Assembly: GCA_903859155.1 (NCBI GenBank)
Contig: CAIOLO010000037.1
Coordinates: 62,001 to 126,000, forward strand
Length of the DNA stretch: 64,000 bases
Origin: an uncultured beta proteobacterium
GTDB lineage: Bacteria; Pseudomonadota; Gammaproteobacteria; Burkholderiales; SG8-39
Reading direction: 5' to 3'
The notes beneath the pieces were generated by a model that saw only the letters and a list, made by a program, of their open reading frames with translations, did no database searches and was not told the origin of the DNA. Shown piece by piece: positions 8,641 to 17,268 of the stretch (positions within the stretch are counted from its first letter, which is position 1; every line of letters starts with the position of its first letter). Both the position numbers and the translations under genes were made by a program.

Positions 8641-9630
8641 CTATTGCTTTTTTATGCCTGCGGCCTGCAGAATTTTTGCGACATTGTCGCGGTCGGCCTT
8701 CAGAAACACGGCGAATTCCTCCACTGTCCGACCGGTCAGTTCGTCGGTGTCGATGCCTTGCGTGCCGAGGAATTTCGCACTGAACTGGGGATCGGCCAGC
8801 AGCTTGCCCATTTCGGCATTCAGGCGGTGAACTATTTCCAGAGGCGTCCGGGCGGGCGCGAACATGCCAAACCAGCTGTTGTAAGCAAAATCGTAGCCGA
8901 GCTCTTTTAATGAAGCCACCTCCGGCAGCAGCGGCGAGCGCCTGCCGCCCACCATCGCAAGTGCCTTGAGCTTGCCGGCTCGAACCAGGCCCGCGGAGGG
9001 ACCGACGGCGTATGTCATGACCTGCACGCTACCCGATACCGTTGCCTGCATCGCCTGCACGGTGCTCTTGTAAGGTATCTGGTAGAAAGCGGCACCCAGG
9101 CTGTTCTTCAGCCAGTTGAGCACCACCGAGCCAGTCCCGGTGGAGGCCATCCCGCCCCAGGTGATCGAGTCCGGTTTGGCGCGGGCCAGTTCAATCAGTT
9201 CCTTGATTGAATTCACCGCCATCGATGGATGCACCAGCAACGCGTTGTTGCTCGCGCCGAAATACACCAGCGGCACAAAATCGCGCGGCGGATCGTAGGG
9301 CAGCTGGGTGTGGATGGCGGGGTTCAACGTAATCACGGAAGAGGTGGTCGAGCACAGCGTGTAGCCGTCGGCGGGCGCCTTGGCGCAGACCTCGGCACCG
9401 ATGACCCCATCGGCACCTTCGCGGTTCTCGATCACGAAGGGCTTGCCGAGAATCTGGGCGAGCGACTGCGCGATGCCGCGTGGCGGCACATCGGCCGGGC
9501 CGCCGGCCCCGTGCGGAACAATGATACGCACTGACCTGGCCGGATAGCCCTGCGCCTGCGCCTGCGCCAGTGCCAGTGCCAGCGACACCGGCAATATCAG
9601 CAATACCTGAAAGAACCTGCTCGTGCTCAT
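8641..9630 (-). CDS. Bug-family periplasmic binding protein 2
   Basis: The chosen ATG at 9630 overlaps the stop of the upstream hydrolase (ATGA) and gives 329 residues with a signal peptide (LLILPVSLALALAQAQAQ), then YPARSVRIIVPHGAGGPADV, FVIENREGADGVIGAEVCAK and APADGYTLC. The usual G-G-x-T/S-D segment reads GGPADVPPRG here, a slightly divergent ligand loop. Translational coupling to the isochorismatase-like hydrolase implies that the bound ligand and that enzyme belong to one pathway, for example an amide or N-carbamoyl compound. The ligand is unknown. Confidence 0.9.
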   Translation of the reverse strand: MSTSRFFQVLLILPVSLALALAQAQAQGYPARSVRIIVPHGAGGPADVPPRGIAQSLAQILGKPFVIENREGADGVIGAEVCAKAPADGYTLCSTTSSVITLNPAIHTQLPYDPPRDFVPLVYFGASNNALLVHPSMAVNSIKELIELARAKPDSITWGGMASTGTGSVVLNWLKNSLGAAFYQIPYKSTVQAMQATVSGSVQVMTYAVGPSAGLVRAGKLKALAMVGGRRSPLLPEVASLKELGYDFAYNSWFGMFAPARTPLEIVHRLNAEMGKLLADPQFSAKFLGTQGIDTDELTGRTVEEFAVFLKADRDNVAKILQAAGIKKQ

Positions 9631-10388
9631 TTTGAAACTCCCTTGGTCTGTTCGAGGCGCCGCAGTTGCGCGATGACATCCTCCGCGTGCAGCACGTTGG
9701 CGTATTTGTGGTGCAGGTCGAAAAGATTGACCTTGTGCGAGATCAGGCTGCGGTCGAAACAGCACTCCTCCACCACCGCGACGTCGAAACCTTGCGAGTA
9801 GGCGTCGACCGCACTGGCGCGCAGGCAGCCCGAGGTGCTCTCCCCGAAAATGATGACGCTGCGCGCGCCCAACTGAGTCAGGTGCGCGGCAAGCGGCGTA
9901 CCGTAGAACGCACTCGCGCGCGACTTGCGGATCACCGTGTCTCCGGGCTGCGGCTGGAATTCGGTGCGGATTTCGTACAGCGCGGGATCCACGGGGATGT
10001 CGCGCCGCTTGGTCGCGCGCACCGCCTTGGGCCCGCTGTCGGGCCGCATGTCCGTGGTTGAATAAAAGACCGGCAGACCGGCCGCGCGTGCCGCGGCAAA
10101 CAGCCTGCGGGTGGGTTCGATCGCGGCCCACGCATATTCGCCGCAGGAGGAAGGAAAGGTCTTGGCAACTTCGTTCACCGGTCGCGCACCGCCCTGATAC
10201 GCCAGCTCATACAGGTCGATGGCAATCAATGCAGGCGCAGGTCCGAATTCGCTTTCGCGGCGGTAGTGCGCGTAGAGCCTTTGCACGTCCTCCGGGATGA
10301 CGTCGTGCCAGCAATGTTGCTGCCCATCCCCACCTGACTCTGCGGTACCCGCCACACCTTGCCTGCCGTTCATATAAGCCTCTTCCAT
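9627..10388 (-). CDS. Isochorismatase-family cysteine hydrolase
   Basis: A 253-residue cytoplasmic hydrolase of the cysteine-hydrolase fold with the expected triad visible as D58 (LIAIDLYELAY), K155 (VIRKSRASAFYGT) and C188 (ESTSGCLRAS). The SGCLRASA context resembles N-carbamoylsarcosine amidase and maleamate amidohydrolase more than true isochorismatases, so an amide or carbamoyl substrate is likely. The N-terminal 45 residues are a non-conserved extension. It is the first gene of a two-gene operon with a Bug binder and is divergent from another Bug gene at 10587. Confidence 0.82.
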   Translation of the reverse strand: MEEAYMNGRQGVAGTAESGGDGQQHCWHDVIPEDVQRLYAHYRRESEFGPAPALIAIDLYELAYQGGARPVNEVAKTFPSSCGEYAWAAIEPTRRLFAAARAAGLPVFYSTTDMRPDSGPKAVRATKRRDIPVDPALYEIRTEFQPQPGDTVIRKSRASAFYGTPLAAHLTQLGARSVIIFGESTSGCLRASAVDAYSQGFDVAVVEECCFDRSLISHKVNLFDLHHKYANVLHAEDVIAQLRRLEQTKGVSK

Positions 10389-10586
10389 CCACCGTAATTT
10401 TCGTCACCGCTGCGCGCGGCGCCGGCGCTTTACGCCTGGAATCCCGGGAACGCATGACGCCATTGCCCTGGAATTTCTGCGGGGACTACGCCACGGAACG
10501 GAAAAGGATAATCAAATCCGCAATTGTCAGCGGGTATCTTGATCTGGCGCAAATGCCTGCCGTTAATAGGTGGGGAAACTGCATAG

Positions 10587-11564
10587 ATGAAAAAATCGCC
10601 AAGCATGAGAATCCTGTTTGCGTTGATGTGGGCTGTGATGGCCTGCGCCATGGCGCAGGCCCAATCGTATCCGGCCCGCCCGATCAACCTCATCGTGCCG
10701 CTGGCCCCCGGCAGCCAGCCAGACAATGTCGCGCGCGTTCTCGCCGAAAAACTGCGCGCGTCACTGGGCCAGGCGGTGATCGTGGAGAACCGCCCTGGCG
10801 CGGATGGCATGACCGGCACCGAGGCCGTCGCAAAATCCGCCCCTGACGGACACACGCTGCTGCTGGCGATCTCCGGGCCGCTCACCATCGCTCCCGCGCT
10901 GTATGCGGGAAGAATCCGCTACGACGGCGAAAGGGACTTCGCGCCGATCGCCCAGGTCACGCGCGTCATTTTCGTCGTCACGGCGAATCCTGCGCTGGAG
11001 GTGAGGAATCTGAGTCAATTCGTCGCCTATACGCATTCGCATCCGAAAACCGCCGCACTGGCCCACCTTCCGTCCTTTCCGCACCTGATGGCGCTGCGCC
11101 TGAAGCAGGTCACCGGTGCGGACGCGGAGTTGATCGGTTACAACGGTCCCGCGCAGCTGCTCACCGACATGCTGGGCGGCAGGGTTCACGGCGCCGTCGA
11201 AGCGCTCAGCACGGCGCAGACGCAGATCCAGGCGGGGAAAATCAGGGCGCTCGCGACCCTGGGCAGTTCGCGCTCAGCGGCGATTCCGGAGGTGCCAACG
11301 GTGCGCGAGCAGGGCTTTCCGGAAATCGAGGCAGAGGGATGGCATGGCGTCCTCGCGCGCGCGGGGACGCCGCCCGCGATCGTGGATCGCCTCTACCAGG
11401 AAATCAGCGCTGTCATGGCCATGCCCGATGTGCAGGAGCGGTTTCGCAAAGCGGGCACCGAAGTCAAGGTGAGCGATCCCCCGACAGTGGCACGCATGAT
11501 CCGAGAGGACACGCTGCGCTGGGCGAAAATCGTGCGCGAATTCAACATCAAACCCTCGGATTGA
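10587..11564 (+). CDS. Bug-family periplasmic binding protein 3
   Basis: This 325-residue protein has a signal peptide (ILFALMWAVMACAMAQAQ) and the Bug core: YPARPINLIVPLAPGSQPDN, GQAVIVENRPGADGMTGTEA and SAPDGHTLLLA. The loop reads APGSQPDN, where most paralogues have PGGxTD, so the ligand may differ from its neighbours. It lies 14 bases upstream of a further Bug gene, making a tandem receptor pair on the plus strand. No transporter membrane gene is adjacent. Confidence 0.9.
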   Translation: MKKSPSMRILFALMWAVMACAMAQAQSYPARPINLIVPLAPGSQPDNVARVLAEKLRASLGQAVIVENRPGADGMTGTEAVAKSAPDGHTLLLAISGPLTIAPALYAGRIRYDGERDFAPIAQVTRVIFVVTANPALEVRNLSQFVAYTHSHPKTAALAHLPSFPHLMALRLKQVTGADAELIGYNGPAQLLTDMLGGRVHGAVEALSTAQTQIQAGKIRALATLGSSRSAAIPEVPTVREQGFPEIEAEGWHGVLARAGTPPAIVDRLYQEISAVMAMPDVQERFRKAGTEVKVSDPPTVARMIREDTLRWAKIVREFNIKPSD

Positions 11565-11578
11565 CAAGGCACCGCAAA

Positions 11579-12562
11579 ATGACTCTATCCACGCGGACGG
11601 CCGCAGCCGCGCTCACCGTATTCATCCCGGGCCTGATCGCCGTGGCGCAGGCGCAGTCACAACCCTATCCGAATCGCCCCATCCAGATTGCCGTGGGGCT
11701 GGCGCCGGGTTCGATCATGGACTCGGCCGCACGCATCGTATCCAAGAAAGGCAGCCAACTTCTGGGCTTGCCGCTGGTGATAGAAAACAAGCCCGGCGCG
11801 GGGACGATGATTGCATCGTCCTACGTGGCCAAGGCCAAGCCGGACGGATATACGCTGCTGCTCAATGGCGTGGCCCTGTCGGTGAATCCCAGCCTCTACA
11901 AAGAGGTTCCATACGATGCGGCGCACGATTTCACCCCGGTGGCTTTCCTGGTCAACGCACCGCAGATCCTTGCGATTCATCCATCGCTCGGCGTGACCAC
12001 GCTTGGCGAATTTTTCGCCAAGTACAAGGGTAGCGATAACCTGAATTATGCGTCGCCTGGTGCCGGCACCATGCCGCACCTGGCGGCAGAGTTGTTCCGT
12101 TCGCGCAGCGGCATCAAGATGAATCACGTACCTTACAAGGGCGGAGCGCCCGCTTTGACCGACCTGATCGCCGGGCATGTGCACCTGCTCTTCCTCACAC
12201 CGGTGGCGAAAACCCAGATCGACTCCGGGGCGGTTCGCGCGCTGGCGGTCGCGGCCGAAGAGCGGGTGGAGTCGGTGCCCAATATTCCGACGTTTGCCGA
12301 GTCGGGCTTTCCGCTTCCGGAAATCAATGCCGGGACCTGGATCGGCATCCTCGCGCCCCGGGGCGCCGCCGACAGCATCGTGCGCAAACTGAACCAGACA
12401 TTCAACGCCGTGCTTCAGGATGCCGGTGTGCGCGAGGAACTCAAGCGCATCGGACTGGTGCCCAAGGCGATGACCCCGGAAGAGTTCGCCGCGTTCATGC
12501 GCGATGACATGAAAAAGTGGCCGCCGATCATTGCAGCGGCGGGTATCAGCGCACAGCAATAG
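11579..12562 (+). CDS. Bug-family periplasmic binding protein 4
   Basis: The ATG at 11579 gives 327 residues; the frame is open upstream but that part only overlaps the preceding gene. A signal peptide (AAAALTVFIPGLIAVAQAQ) precedes YPNRPIQIAVGLAPGSIMDS, GLPLVIENKPGAGTMIASS and AKPDGYTLLLNG. It is the second gene of a tandem Bug pair. Sequence divergence from its neighbour argues against a very recent duplication. Ligand unknown. Confidence 0.9.
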   Translation: MTLSTRTAAAALTVFIPGLIAVAQAQSQPYPNRPIQIAVGLAPGSIMDSAARIVSKKGSQLLGLPLVIENKPGAGTMIASSYVAKAKPDGYTLLLNGVALSVNPSLYKEVPYDAAHDFTPVAFLVNAPQILAIHPSLGVTTLGEFFAKYKGSDNLNYASPGAGTMPHLAAELFRSRSGIKMNHVPYKGGAPALTDLIAGHVHLLFLTPVAKTQIDSGAVRALAVAAEERVESVPNIPTFAESGFPLPEINAGTWIGILAPRGAADSIVRKLNQTFNAVLQDAGVREELKRIGLVPKAMTPEEFAAFMRDDMKKWPPIIAAAGISAQQ

Positions 12563-12602
12563 CCGTGGAGGGCCGGGGGCAATTCGGCCGCGCCGTATCG
12601 GT

Positions 12603-12872
12603 CTAGTGGTTTCTGCCGCGATAGAGTTCGCGGCCATGCTGGTCGATATCGCGCCGCAGCTGGCGGCGATCCTCGGGAGACATGCGCTCCTGAACCGGAC
12701 GCGCCGGCACCTGGGCTCCGCGCATGCGCTCCAGGTCCTCCTGCTTCGCAGGATTCATCGGGCGTTCCCTCGGCGGTTGATCCTTGCCGGGATAGGGCTG
12801 CGCCAGGGCGCTCGCGCCTGCCAGTGTGAGCAAGACCGCAAAAACGGTGACCACCGCAGCCGCACGTCCCAT
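12603..12872 (-). CDS. Small secreted hypothetical protein
   Basis: From the ATG at 12872 the product is 89 residues: a signal peptide (GRAAAVVTVFAVLLTLAGASALAQ) and a charged mature part rich in Arg, Glu and Pro (SPEDRRQLRRDIDQHGRELYR). A longer start at 12905 is possible but adds residues before the hydrophobic core. The Glu/Arg-rich tail is reminiscent of small periplasmic proteins encoded beside two-component systems, and ompR is the next gene, divergently transcribed. No family was recognised. Confidence 0.55.
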   Translation of the reverse strand: MGRAAAVVTVFAVLLTLAGASALAQPYPGKDQPPRERPMNPAKQEDLERMRGAQVPARPVQERMSPEDRRQLRRDIDQHGRELYRGRNH

Positions 12873-13054
12873 TGCTTTTGCTCCATACCCGGAATAAGGA
12901 AACATTTTCCCTCAGAGGCCAAAATACACCCATTTGCGCCGCCACGGCCTGCGCGCTTGAAACTGGTTTGTAAGAATTTGTTTCAAGCCCGTGTTCAGCA
13001 ATTATCTGTTACGCGGCACTTGGAACGGCGCCCCAGGACCGTTACCATGCATGT

Positions 13055-13789
13055 GTGAGCGAACAAAAATCAAAAATCCTGGTAGTCGATGACGATCTTC
13101 GCCTGCGCGACCTTCTGCAACGCTATTTGTCCGAGCAGGGCTTTGCAGTGTCGACGGTATCCGATACCGCGGGAATGGACAAATCGCTTGCGCGCGAGCG
13201 CTTCGACCTCGTCGTACTCGACCTGATGATGCCCGGCGAGGACGGCCTCGCCGCGTGCCGCAGGCTGCGCGGCACGCGCAATACGATTCCCATCATCATG
13301 CTCACCGCCAAGGGCGACGAGGTGGATCGTATCCTCGGACTGGAAATGGGCGCTGACGACTACCTGCCCAAGCCCTTCAATCCGCGCGAACTGGTGGCGC
13401 GCATAAATGCCGTCCTGCGGCGCCGGGGCGCGGTCGCGCCCCCTGGCTCACCGGCTGCCGACCCCGGCGAGGTCAGCTTCGGCGGCATGACGGTCAACCT
13501 TGCCACCCGCTCGCTATTGCGCGACGGCAAGGCACTGGCGCTGACCACCGGCGAATTCGCGCTGCTCAAAGTACTGGTCACCCACCCTCGTACGGCGCTG
13601 TCCCGGGACAAGCTCATGGAACTGGCGCGCGGCCGCGAATACGAGGTGTTCGATCGCGCCATCGACGTGCAGATTTCCCGATTGCGAAAGATGATCGAGA
13701 CCGATCCGGCACACCCGGCCTATATCCAGACCGTGTGGGGCTTCGGCTACGTTTTCGTGCCCGATGGCGGTTCCGCCGCCGCGGTTTGA
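13055..13789 (+). CDS. ompR: OmpR-type response regulator
   Basis: A 244-residue regulator with an N-terminal receiver domain (VVDDDLRLRDLL, phospho-acceptor in VVLDLMMPGEDG, Lys in YLPKPF) and a C-terminal winged-helix DNA-binding domain (LTTGEFALLKVLVTHP, DRAIDVQISRLRKMIE, VWGFGYVFVP). The start is a GTG: nearby ATGs are in other frames or run into stops. It is followed 38 bases later by its kinase, so the pair forms an OmpR/EnvZ-like operon responding to envelope or osmotic conditions. Assignment to OmpR rather than another winged-helix regulator rests on receiver similarity and the EnvZ-like partner. Confidence 0.88.
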   Translation: MSEQKSKILVVDDDLRLRDLLQRYLSEQGFAVSTVSDTAGMDKSLARERFDLVVLDLMMPGEDGLAACRRLRGTRNTIPIIMLTAKGDEVDRILGLEMGADDYLPKPFNPRELVARINAVLRRRGAVAPPGSPAADPGEVSFGGMTVNLATRSLLRDGKALALTTGEFALLKVLVTHPRTALSRDKLMELARGREYEVFDRAIDVQISRLRKMIETDPAHPAYIQTVWGFGYVFVPDGGSAAAV

Positions 13790-13827
13790 CGCGGCCTCCG
13801 GCGCCGTCTCGCCCTCGCCCCTTCCCC

Positions 13828-15138
13828 ATGTCCCTGTGGCCGCGCTCGCTTCTGTGGCGAACCTTTGCGCTGCTGGCACTGCTGGGAGTGGCAACCACTA
13901 CCACCTGGTTCCTGATATTCCGTACCTACGAGCAGACGCCGCGCGCCGGTCAGATCGCGCAGAATATCGTCAGCGTGGTCAATCTCACGCGCGTGGCCTT
14001 GGTAACCGCGCAATCGGACCGGCGTCGCGAATTGCTGATGGACCTGGCCGAGCACGAAGGCGTCGAGGTCTATGTAGGTGAGGAGGACGACCAGGTCCTG
14101 AGCCCTCCCGAAACGCCGCTGGTCAACCTCATCACAGCCGATCTGCACCAGCAATTGGGCCAGCAGACAAGGCTCGGATTCGAGCGTAATGGCCTGCCCG
14201 GCGTCTGGGTGAGCTTCGCCATCGGCGGCGACGATTACTGGGTGCGCATCCCGCGCGAGCGCCTGGAGCGCCCGATTGCACTGCAATGGCTGGGATGGGG
14301 AACGCTCGCGCTGGTGCTGTCGCTGATCGCCGCCTACCTGGCGGTATCGCACGTGAACCGCCCGCTCAAAGCCCTGGCGAATGCGGCCGGCGACATAGGG
14401 CATGGCCGTACACCAGCGCCGGTGGCCGAAACCGGTGCCATGGAAATCCAGGCCGTGGCGCGCGCCTTCAACCAGATGTCGCGGGACCTGCAGCGCCTGG
14501 ACCAGGATCGCGCCATCATTCTTGCCGGCATCTCGCATGATCTGCGCACACCCCTGGCACGGCTGCGCCTGGGTACCGAGATGAGCCAGGCCGATGACTC
14601 GCTCAAAGAGGGCATGCGCGCGGATATCGAGGAAATGGACCGCACCATCGGCCAGTTTCTCGATTTCGCGCGGGTCAGCAACGATAGCGGCGAAGCCCCT
14701 CAACCGGTACAACTGTCCTCGCTCGCCGAAGAACTGTTGGAGCAGTATGGAAGACTCGGCCACAAGATAGAGGCCCGCATCGAAGCCACCCCCGAACTGG
14801 TGCTGCGCCGGCAGGCGATGCGGCGCGTGCTCGCCAATCTCATCGACAACGCACTGCGACACGCCGGTCCGGACATCGAAATTAGCGCCTATCGGGAGAA
14901 CGGCAGCGTGGTCGCGGAAGTGCTCGACCGCGGCCCCGGCATTCCCGCGGAACAGGCCGAGCGCATGAAACAGCCGTTCACTCAACTGGAACAGGCTCGC
15001 TCCGGCGCGCTGGGTTCCGGCCTCGGACTGGCCATCGTCGATCGCGTGGCACGTTCGCATGGCGGCAGTTTTGACCTGCTGCCGCGCCCCGGTGGCGGGT
15101 TGATCGCACGCATTCGGCTGCCGGTGCCACCGCGCTGA
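13828..15138 (+). CDS. envZ: EnvZ-type sensor histidine kinase
   Basis: The ATG at 13828 gives 436 residues: a first membrane helix (TFALLALLGVATTTTWFLIF), a periplasmic sensor of about 130 residues, a second helix (LGWGTLALVLSLIAAYLAV), a HAMP domain, the phospho-acceptor His in ILAGISHDLRTPLARLRL, the N-box NLIDNALRHA, and the ATP-lid motifs DRGPGIPAEQ and GSGLGLAIVDRV. It phosphorylates the preceding OmpR. The order and short spacing are typical of ompR-envZ. Its convergent neighbour is thpR. Confidence 0.88.
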   Translation: MSLWPRSLLWRTFALLALLGVATTTTWFLIFRTYEQTPRAGQIAQNIVSVVNLTRVALVTAQSDRRRELLMDLAEHEGVEVYVGEEDDQVLSPPETPLVNLITADLHQQLGQQTRLGFERNGLPGVWVSFAIGGDDYWVRIPRERLERPIALQWLGWGTLALVLSLIAAYLAVSHVNRPLKALANAAGDIGHGRTPAPVAETGAMEIQAVARAFNQMSRDLQRLDQDRAIILAGISHDLRTPLARLRLGTEMSQADDSLKEGMRADIEEMDRTIGQFLDFARVSNDSGEAPQPVQLSSLAEELLEQYGRLGHKIEARIEATPELVLRRQAMRRVLANLIDNALRHAGPDIEISAYRENGSVVAEVLDRGPGIPAEQAERMKQPFTQLEQARSGALGSGLGLAIVDRVARSHGGSFDLLPRPGGGLIARIRLPVPPR

Positions 15139-15258
15139 GCGGATCGGCCTAGCCAGCGGGCCAACCTCGACCGGGCTGGCGCCATTCAAGCGCCGATATG
15201 CGCCACCCGCCTTGCGACTATGGCTATGATTGCGCCCGTTATCATGAATCGGCCTGCT

Positions 15259-15279
15259 GCGCCCTCGGCCGGAGGGCGC
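15259..15279. repeat. Strong GC hairpin between convergent genes
   Basis: An 8-bp perfect stem (GCGCCCTC pairing with GAGGGCGC) with a five-base loop lies between the convergent envZ and thpR genes. Neither strand has a following run of T, so it is not a textbook intrinsic terminator, but it could aid transcript ending or protect the 3' end of either mRNA. Confidence 0.35.
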
Positions 15280-15342
15280 CTGTCCCAATGGCGGCGTCGG
15301 GGAGTGCCCGCGCTGGCGCGTATCCGCCGAACCTCGCCGCGG

Positions 15343-15996
15343 CTAGTCGACCTTCGGGCAGCTAGATACCACGCGATAGAGCAGACCGTGCTCGTCGCGG
15401 TAGGCGCGAACCAGCGAAAATCCGGCGACCTTCCAGCGAATCGAGCGCTTGCCCGGTTCGCCCGGGTCGTGTGCGTCCCGAATCAGGCTCACATGCGGCT
15501 TGAACGGCTTGGGATCGAATCGAAAGCCGTTTTTCTTCAGCGCATCGCGCAGATCGTGGACCATCGTGACGAGTTTGTCCGGCACCTTGGAGGATCCTGC
15601 CCAGACGATCTTGTTATGCTTCCAGTAGCCCGCCTCATCCAGCGTCAGGCTGCAGTTGACCAACTTGACCGAGGCGGCGACCGCTTCCAATTCCGCCAGC
15701 CGGGTGGCATCGGTAGGTCCTAGAAATGCCAGTGTCAGGTGCAGATTCTCCGGGCGCGTGAGCCTCCCCCCGGAAATCTTGTGCAATGCCTTGCTGCGCG
15801 TGGACAGCGCCCTGCGCGTTTCGGAATCCGGCCAGAGAGCAAAAAATAACTTAGGTGCTGTGATGACTGGTATGGCGGCCTCCGCTGATTTTGTTACGAG
15901 ACAAGCTCGACCATTGCAACCGCTTCCGCGGCAATGCCTTCGCCACGACCGAGAAATCCAAGGCGCTCCGTGGTTTTTGCCTTGACGTTCGCGCAA
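15343..15996 (-). CDS. thpR: RNA 2',3'-cyclic phosphodiesterase (ThpR/LigT family)
   Basis: The 2H-phosphoesterase fold is clear: first motif [12 protein letters not shown], second motif PHVSLIRDA, and a start of the conserved domain at [17 protein letters not shown]. The enzyme opens 2',3'-cyclic phosphate ends of RNA. Homologues usually begin a few residues before LFFALWP, but no in-frame ATG, GTG or TTG occurs there. The only standard start is the ATG at 15996, which lies inside ispF and adds about 45 poorly conserved residues. Either a non-standard start (ATT, ATC or ATA) is used or the start was lost. It follows ispF in the same direction. Confidence 0.75.
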   Translation of the reverse strand: MRERQGKNHGAPWISRSWRRHCRGSGCNGRACLVTKSAEAAIPVITAPKLFFALWPDSETRRALSTRSKALHKISGGRLTRPENLHLTLAFLGPTDATRLAELEAVAASVKLVNCSLTLDEAGYWKHNKIVWAGSSKVPDKLVTMVHDLRDALKKNGFRFDPKPFKPHVSLIRDAHDPGEPGKRSIRWKVAGFSLVRAYRDEHGLLYRVVSSCPKVD

Positions 15997-16370
15997 CGCG
16001 CGTCAATGCCAAGATCCTCGGAGATGTTGTTCACCATCTCCCCGACGTACGGCGCCATCCGTGGCGATTGCGCGATGATGGTGGAATCCACATTGACCAC
16101 CCTGAATCCCGCCGCCCGCACCCGCGTTGCCGCCTCGCGCATCAGCAGGCGGCTGTCGGCATCCTTGTAGCGCATATCGCTGTCGGGGAAATGGCTGCCG
16201 ATATCGCCCAGCCCGGCGGCACCGAGTACCGCGTCGATGATGGCATGCAGCAGCACATCCGCGTCAGAGTGCCCCGCCAGTCCCTTTTCAAATGGAATGG
16301 TCACGCCACCAATCACGAGTTTGCGCCCTGCCACCAGCGCATGCACATCAAACCCCTGCCCCACCCGCAT
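15894..16370 (-). CDS. ispF: 2-C-methyl-D-erythritol 2,4-cyclodiphosphate synthase
   Basis: IspF makes the cyclic diphosphate in the MEP isoprenoid pathway. The ATG at 16370 gives 158 residues starting [12 protein letters not shown], the canonical family beginning, with metal ligands in GFDVH and [26 protein letters not shown]. An in-frame GTG ten codons upstream is possible but gives an atypical N-terminus. The start overlaps the end of ispD by 23 bases, so the two steps are translationally linked. Confidence 0.93.
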   Translation of the reverse strand: MRVGQGFDVHALVAGRKLVIGGVTIPFEKGLAGHSDADVLLHAIIDAVLGAAGLGDIGSHFPDSDMRYKDADSRLLMREAATRVRAAGFRVVNVDSTIIAQSPRMAPYVGEMVNNISEDLGIDARCANVKAKTTERLGFLGRGEGIAAEAVAMVELVS

Positions 16371-17109
16371 TGCCCTGTCTCCCCGAGATCGCTGCTTCAC
16401 AATCTCCCTGCCCAGCGGCTGAAAGTATCAAAGCCGCCAATTCCAGATCCTGCGCATAGGTCACTTTCAAATTGCGCGGACTTCCCTCAACCAATCTGGG
16501 CCTGATTCCCAGCGCCTCGACTGCTGCCGCCTCATCGGTAACCAGCGGCGAGGCGCGCAGTGCGCGCAGCAGCGTCCCATGCCGGAACATCTGCGGTGTC
16601 TGTGCGTGCCATAAACCCTCGCGCGACTCGGTGGCAACAATGCAGCCCTGTGCATCGCTTCGCTTCAAAGTGTCGGCGGCACGCACCGCCAGAATTCCGC
16701 CAGCCTGCCCTCCCTTTTCTTCCTTTGCAACCGCCTCGATGAGCCGCCGCAACTCCCTCAACGCCAGACAAGGTCTGGCCGCGTCATGCACCAACACCCA
16801 GTCGTCGGGATCTACTTCCGCCGCCGCGGCGATCAATCCATTCAGCACGCTGTCGCGACGCGTCGCTCCACCGCAATAAAGCGGCGCGACACGACTGCCG
16901 CAATCATTCCAGTTCAGCTGCCGGAATGTGTCATCATCCGCAGACAGCACCACAAATACGGTGTCCAATTCAGACGCGCCAAGCAACGCACTGACAGCGT
17001 GCTGCAGCATGGTCTTCTCCCCGATCAGGCTGTACTGCTTCGGTCCAGATCCGCCGAAGCGTGCACCAAACCCGGCCGCAGGTATTAGCCCGAATAACCT
17101 GATGGACAT
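16348..17109 (-). CDS. ispD: 2-C-methyl-D-erythritol 4-phosphate cytidylyltransferase
   Basis: IspD couples CTP to MEP in isoprenoid synthesis. The 253-residue sequence has the nucleotide-binding start [27 protein letters not shown] and the C-terminal [14 protein letters not shown] motif. A glycine/alanine-rich C-terminal tail ([20 protein letters not shown]) extends past the usual end and overlaps ispF; the tail is probably dispensable. It is divergent from mfd. Confidence 0.93.
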   Translation of the reverse strand: MSIRLFGLIPAAGFGARFGGSGPKQYSLIGEKTMLQHAVSALLGASELDTVFVVLSADDDTFRQLNWNDCGSRVAPLYCGGATRRDSVLNGLIAAAAEVDPDDWVLVHDAARPCLALRELRRLIEAVAKEEKGGQAGGILAVRAADTLKRSDAQGCIVATESREGLWHAQTPQMFRHGTLLRALRASPLVTDEAAAVEALGIRPRLVEGSPRNLKVTYAQDLELAALILSAAGQGDCEAAISGRQGNAGGAGV

Positions 17110-17182
17110 TGGGATAAACCTTTAGAGCGAGCCTTGGATTCGAGCAGGAACGCCCTGATTCGACAGTATAATTATACCAAGT

Positions 17183-17229
17183 CCCGCACCGGACCGCCTG
17201 AACATCTAACGGGCGGCCCCTTGTGCGGG
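17183..17229 (+). promoter_or_regulatory. Leader hairpin upstream of mfd, with T-rich tail
   Basis: Imperfect inverted repeat: outer arms CCCGCAC and GTGCGGG, inner arms CCGCC and GGCGG, then TTTTGACGTTTTTTT. On the plus strand this resembles an intrinsic terminator 40 bases before the mfd GTG. It could attenuate a transcript entering mfd. A TATAAT sequence at 17167-17172 sits just upstream but has no good -35 partner. Confidence 0.35.
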
Positions 17230-17268
17230 TTTTGACGTTTTTTTCATGCGATTTATCGAGTTCAATAC

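Noticed and set aside
13747-15288. 513-residue minus-strand frame across envZ
   Set aside because: It mirrors the envZ reading frame and has no recognisable motif; envZ shows all kinase motifs.
17161-17176. TATAATTATA as promoter for mfd or ispD
   Set aside because: A good -10 on either strand, but no acceptable -35 at 16-18 bases.
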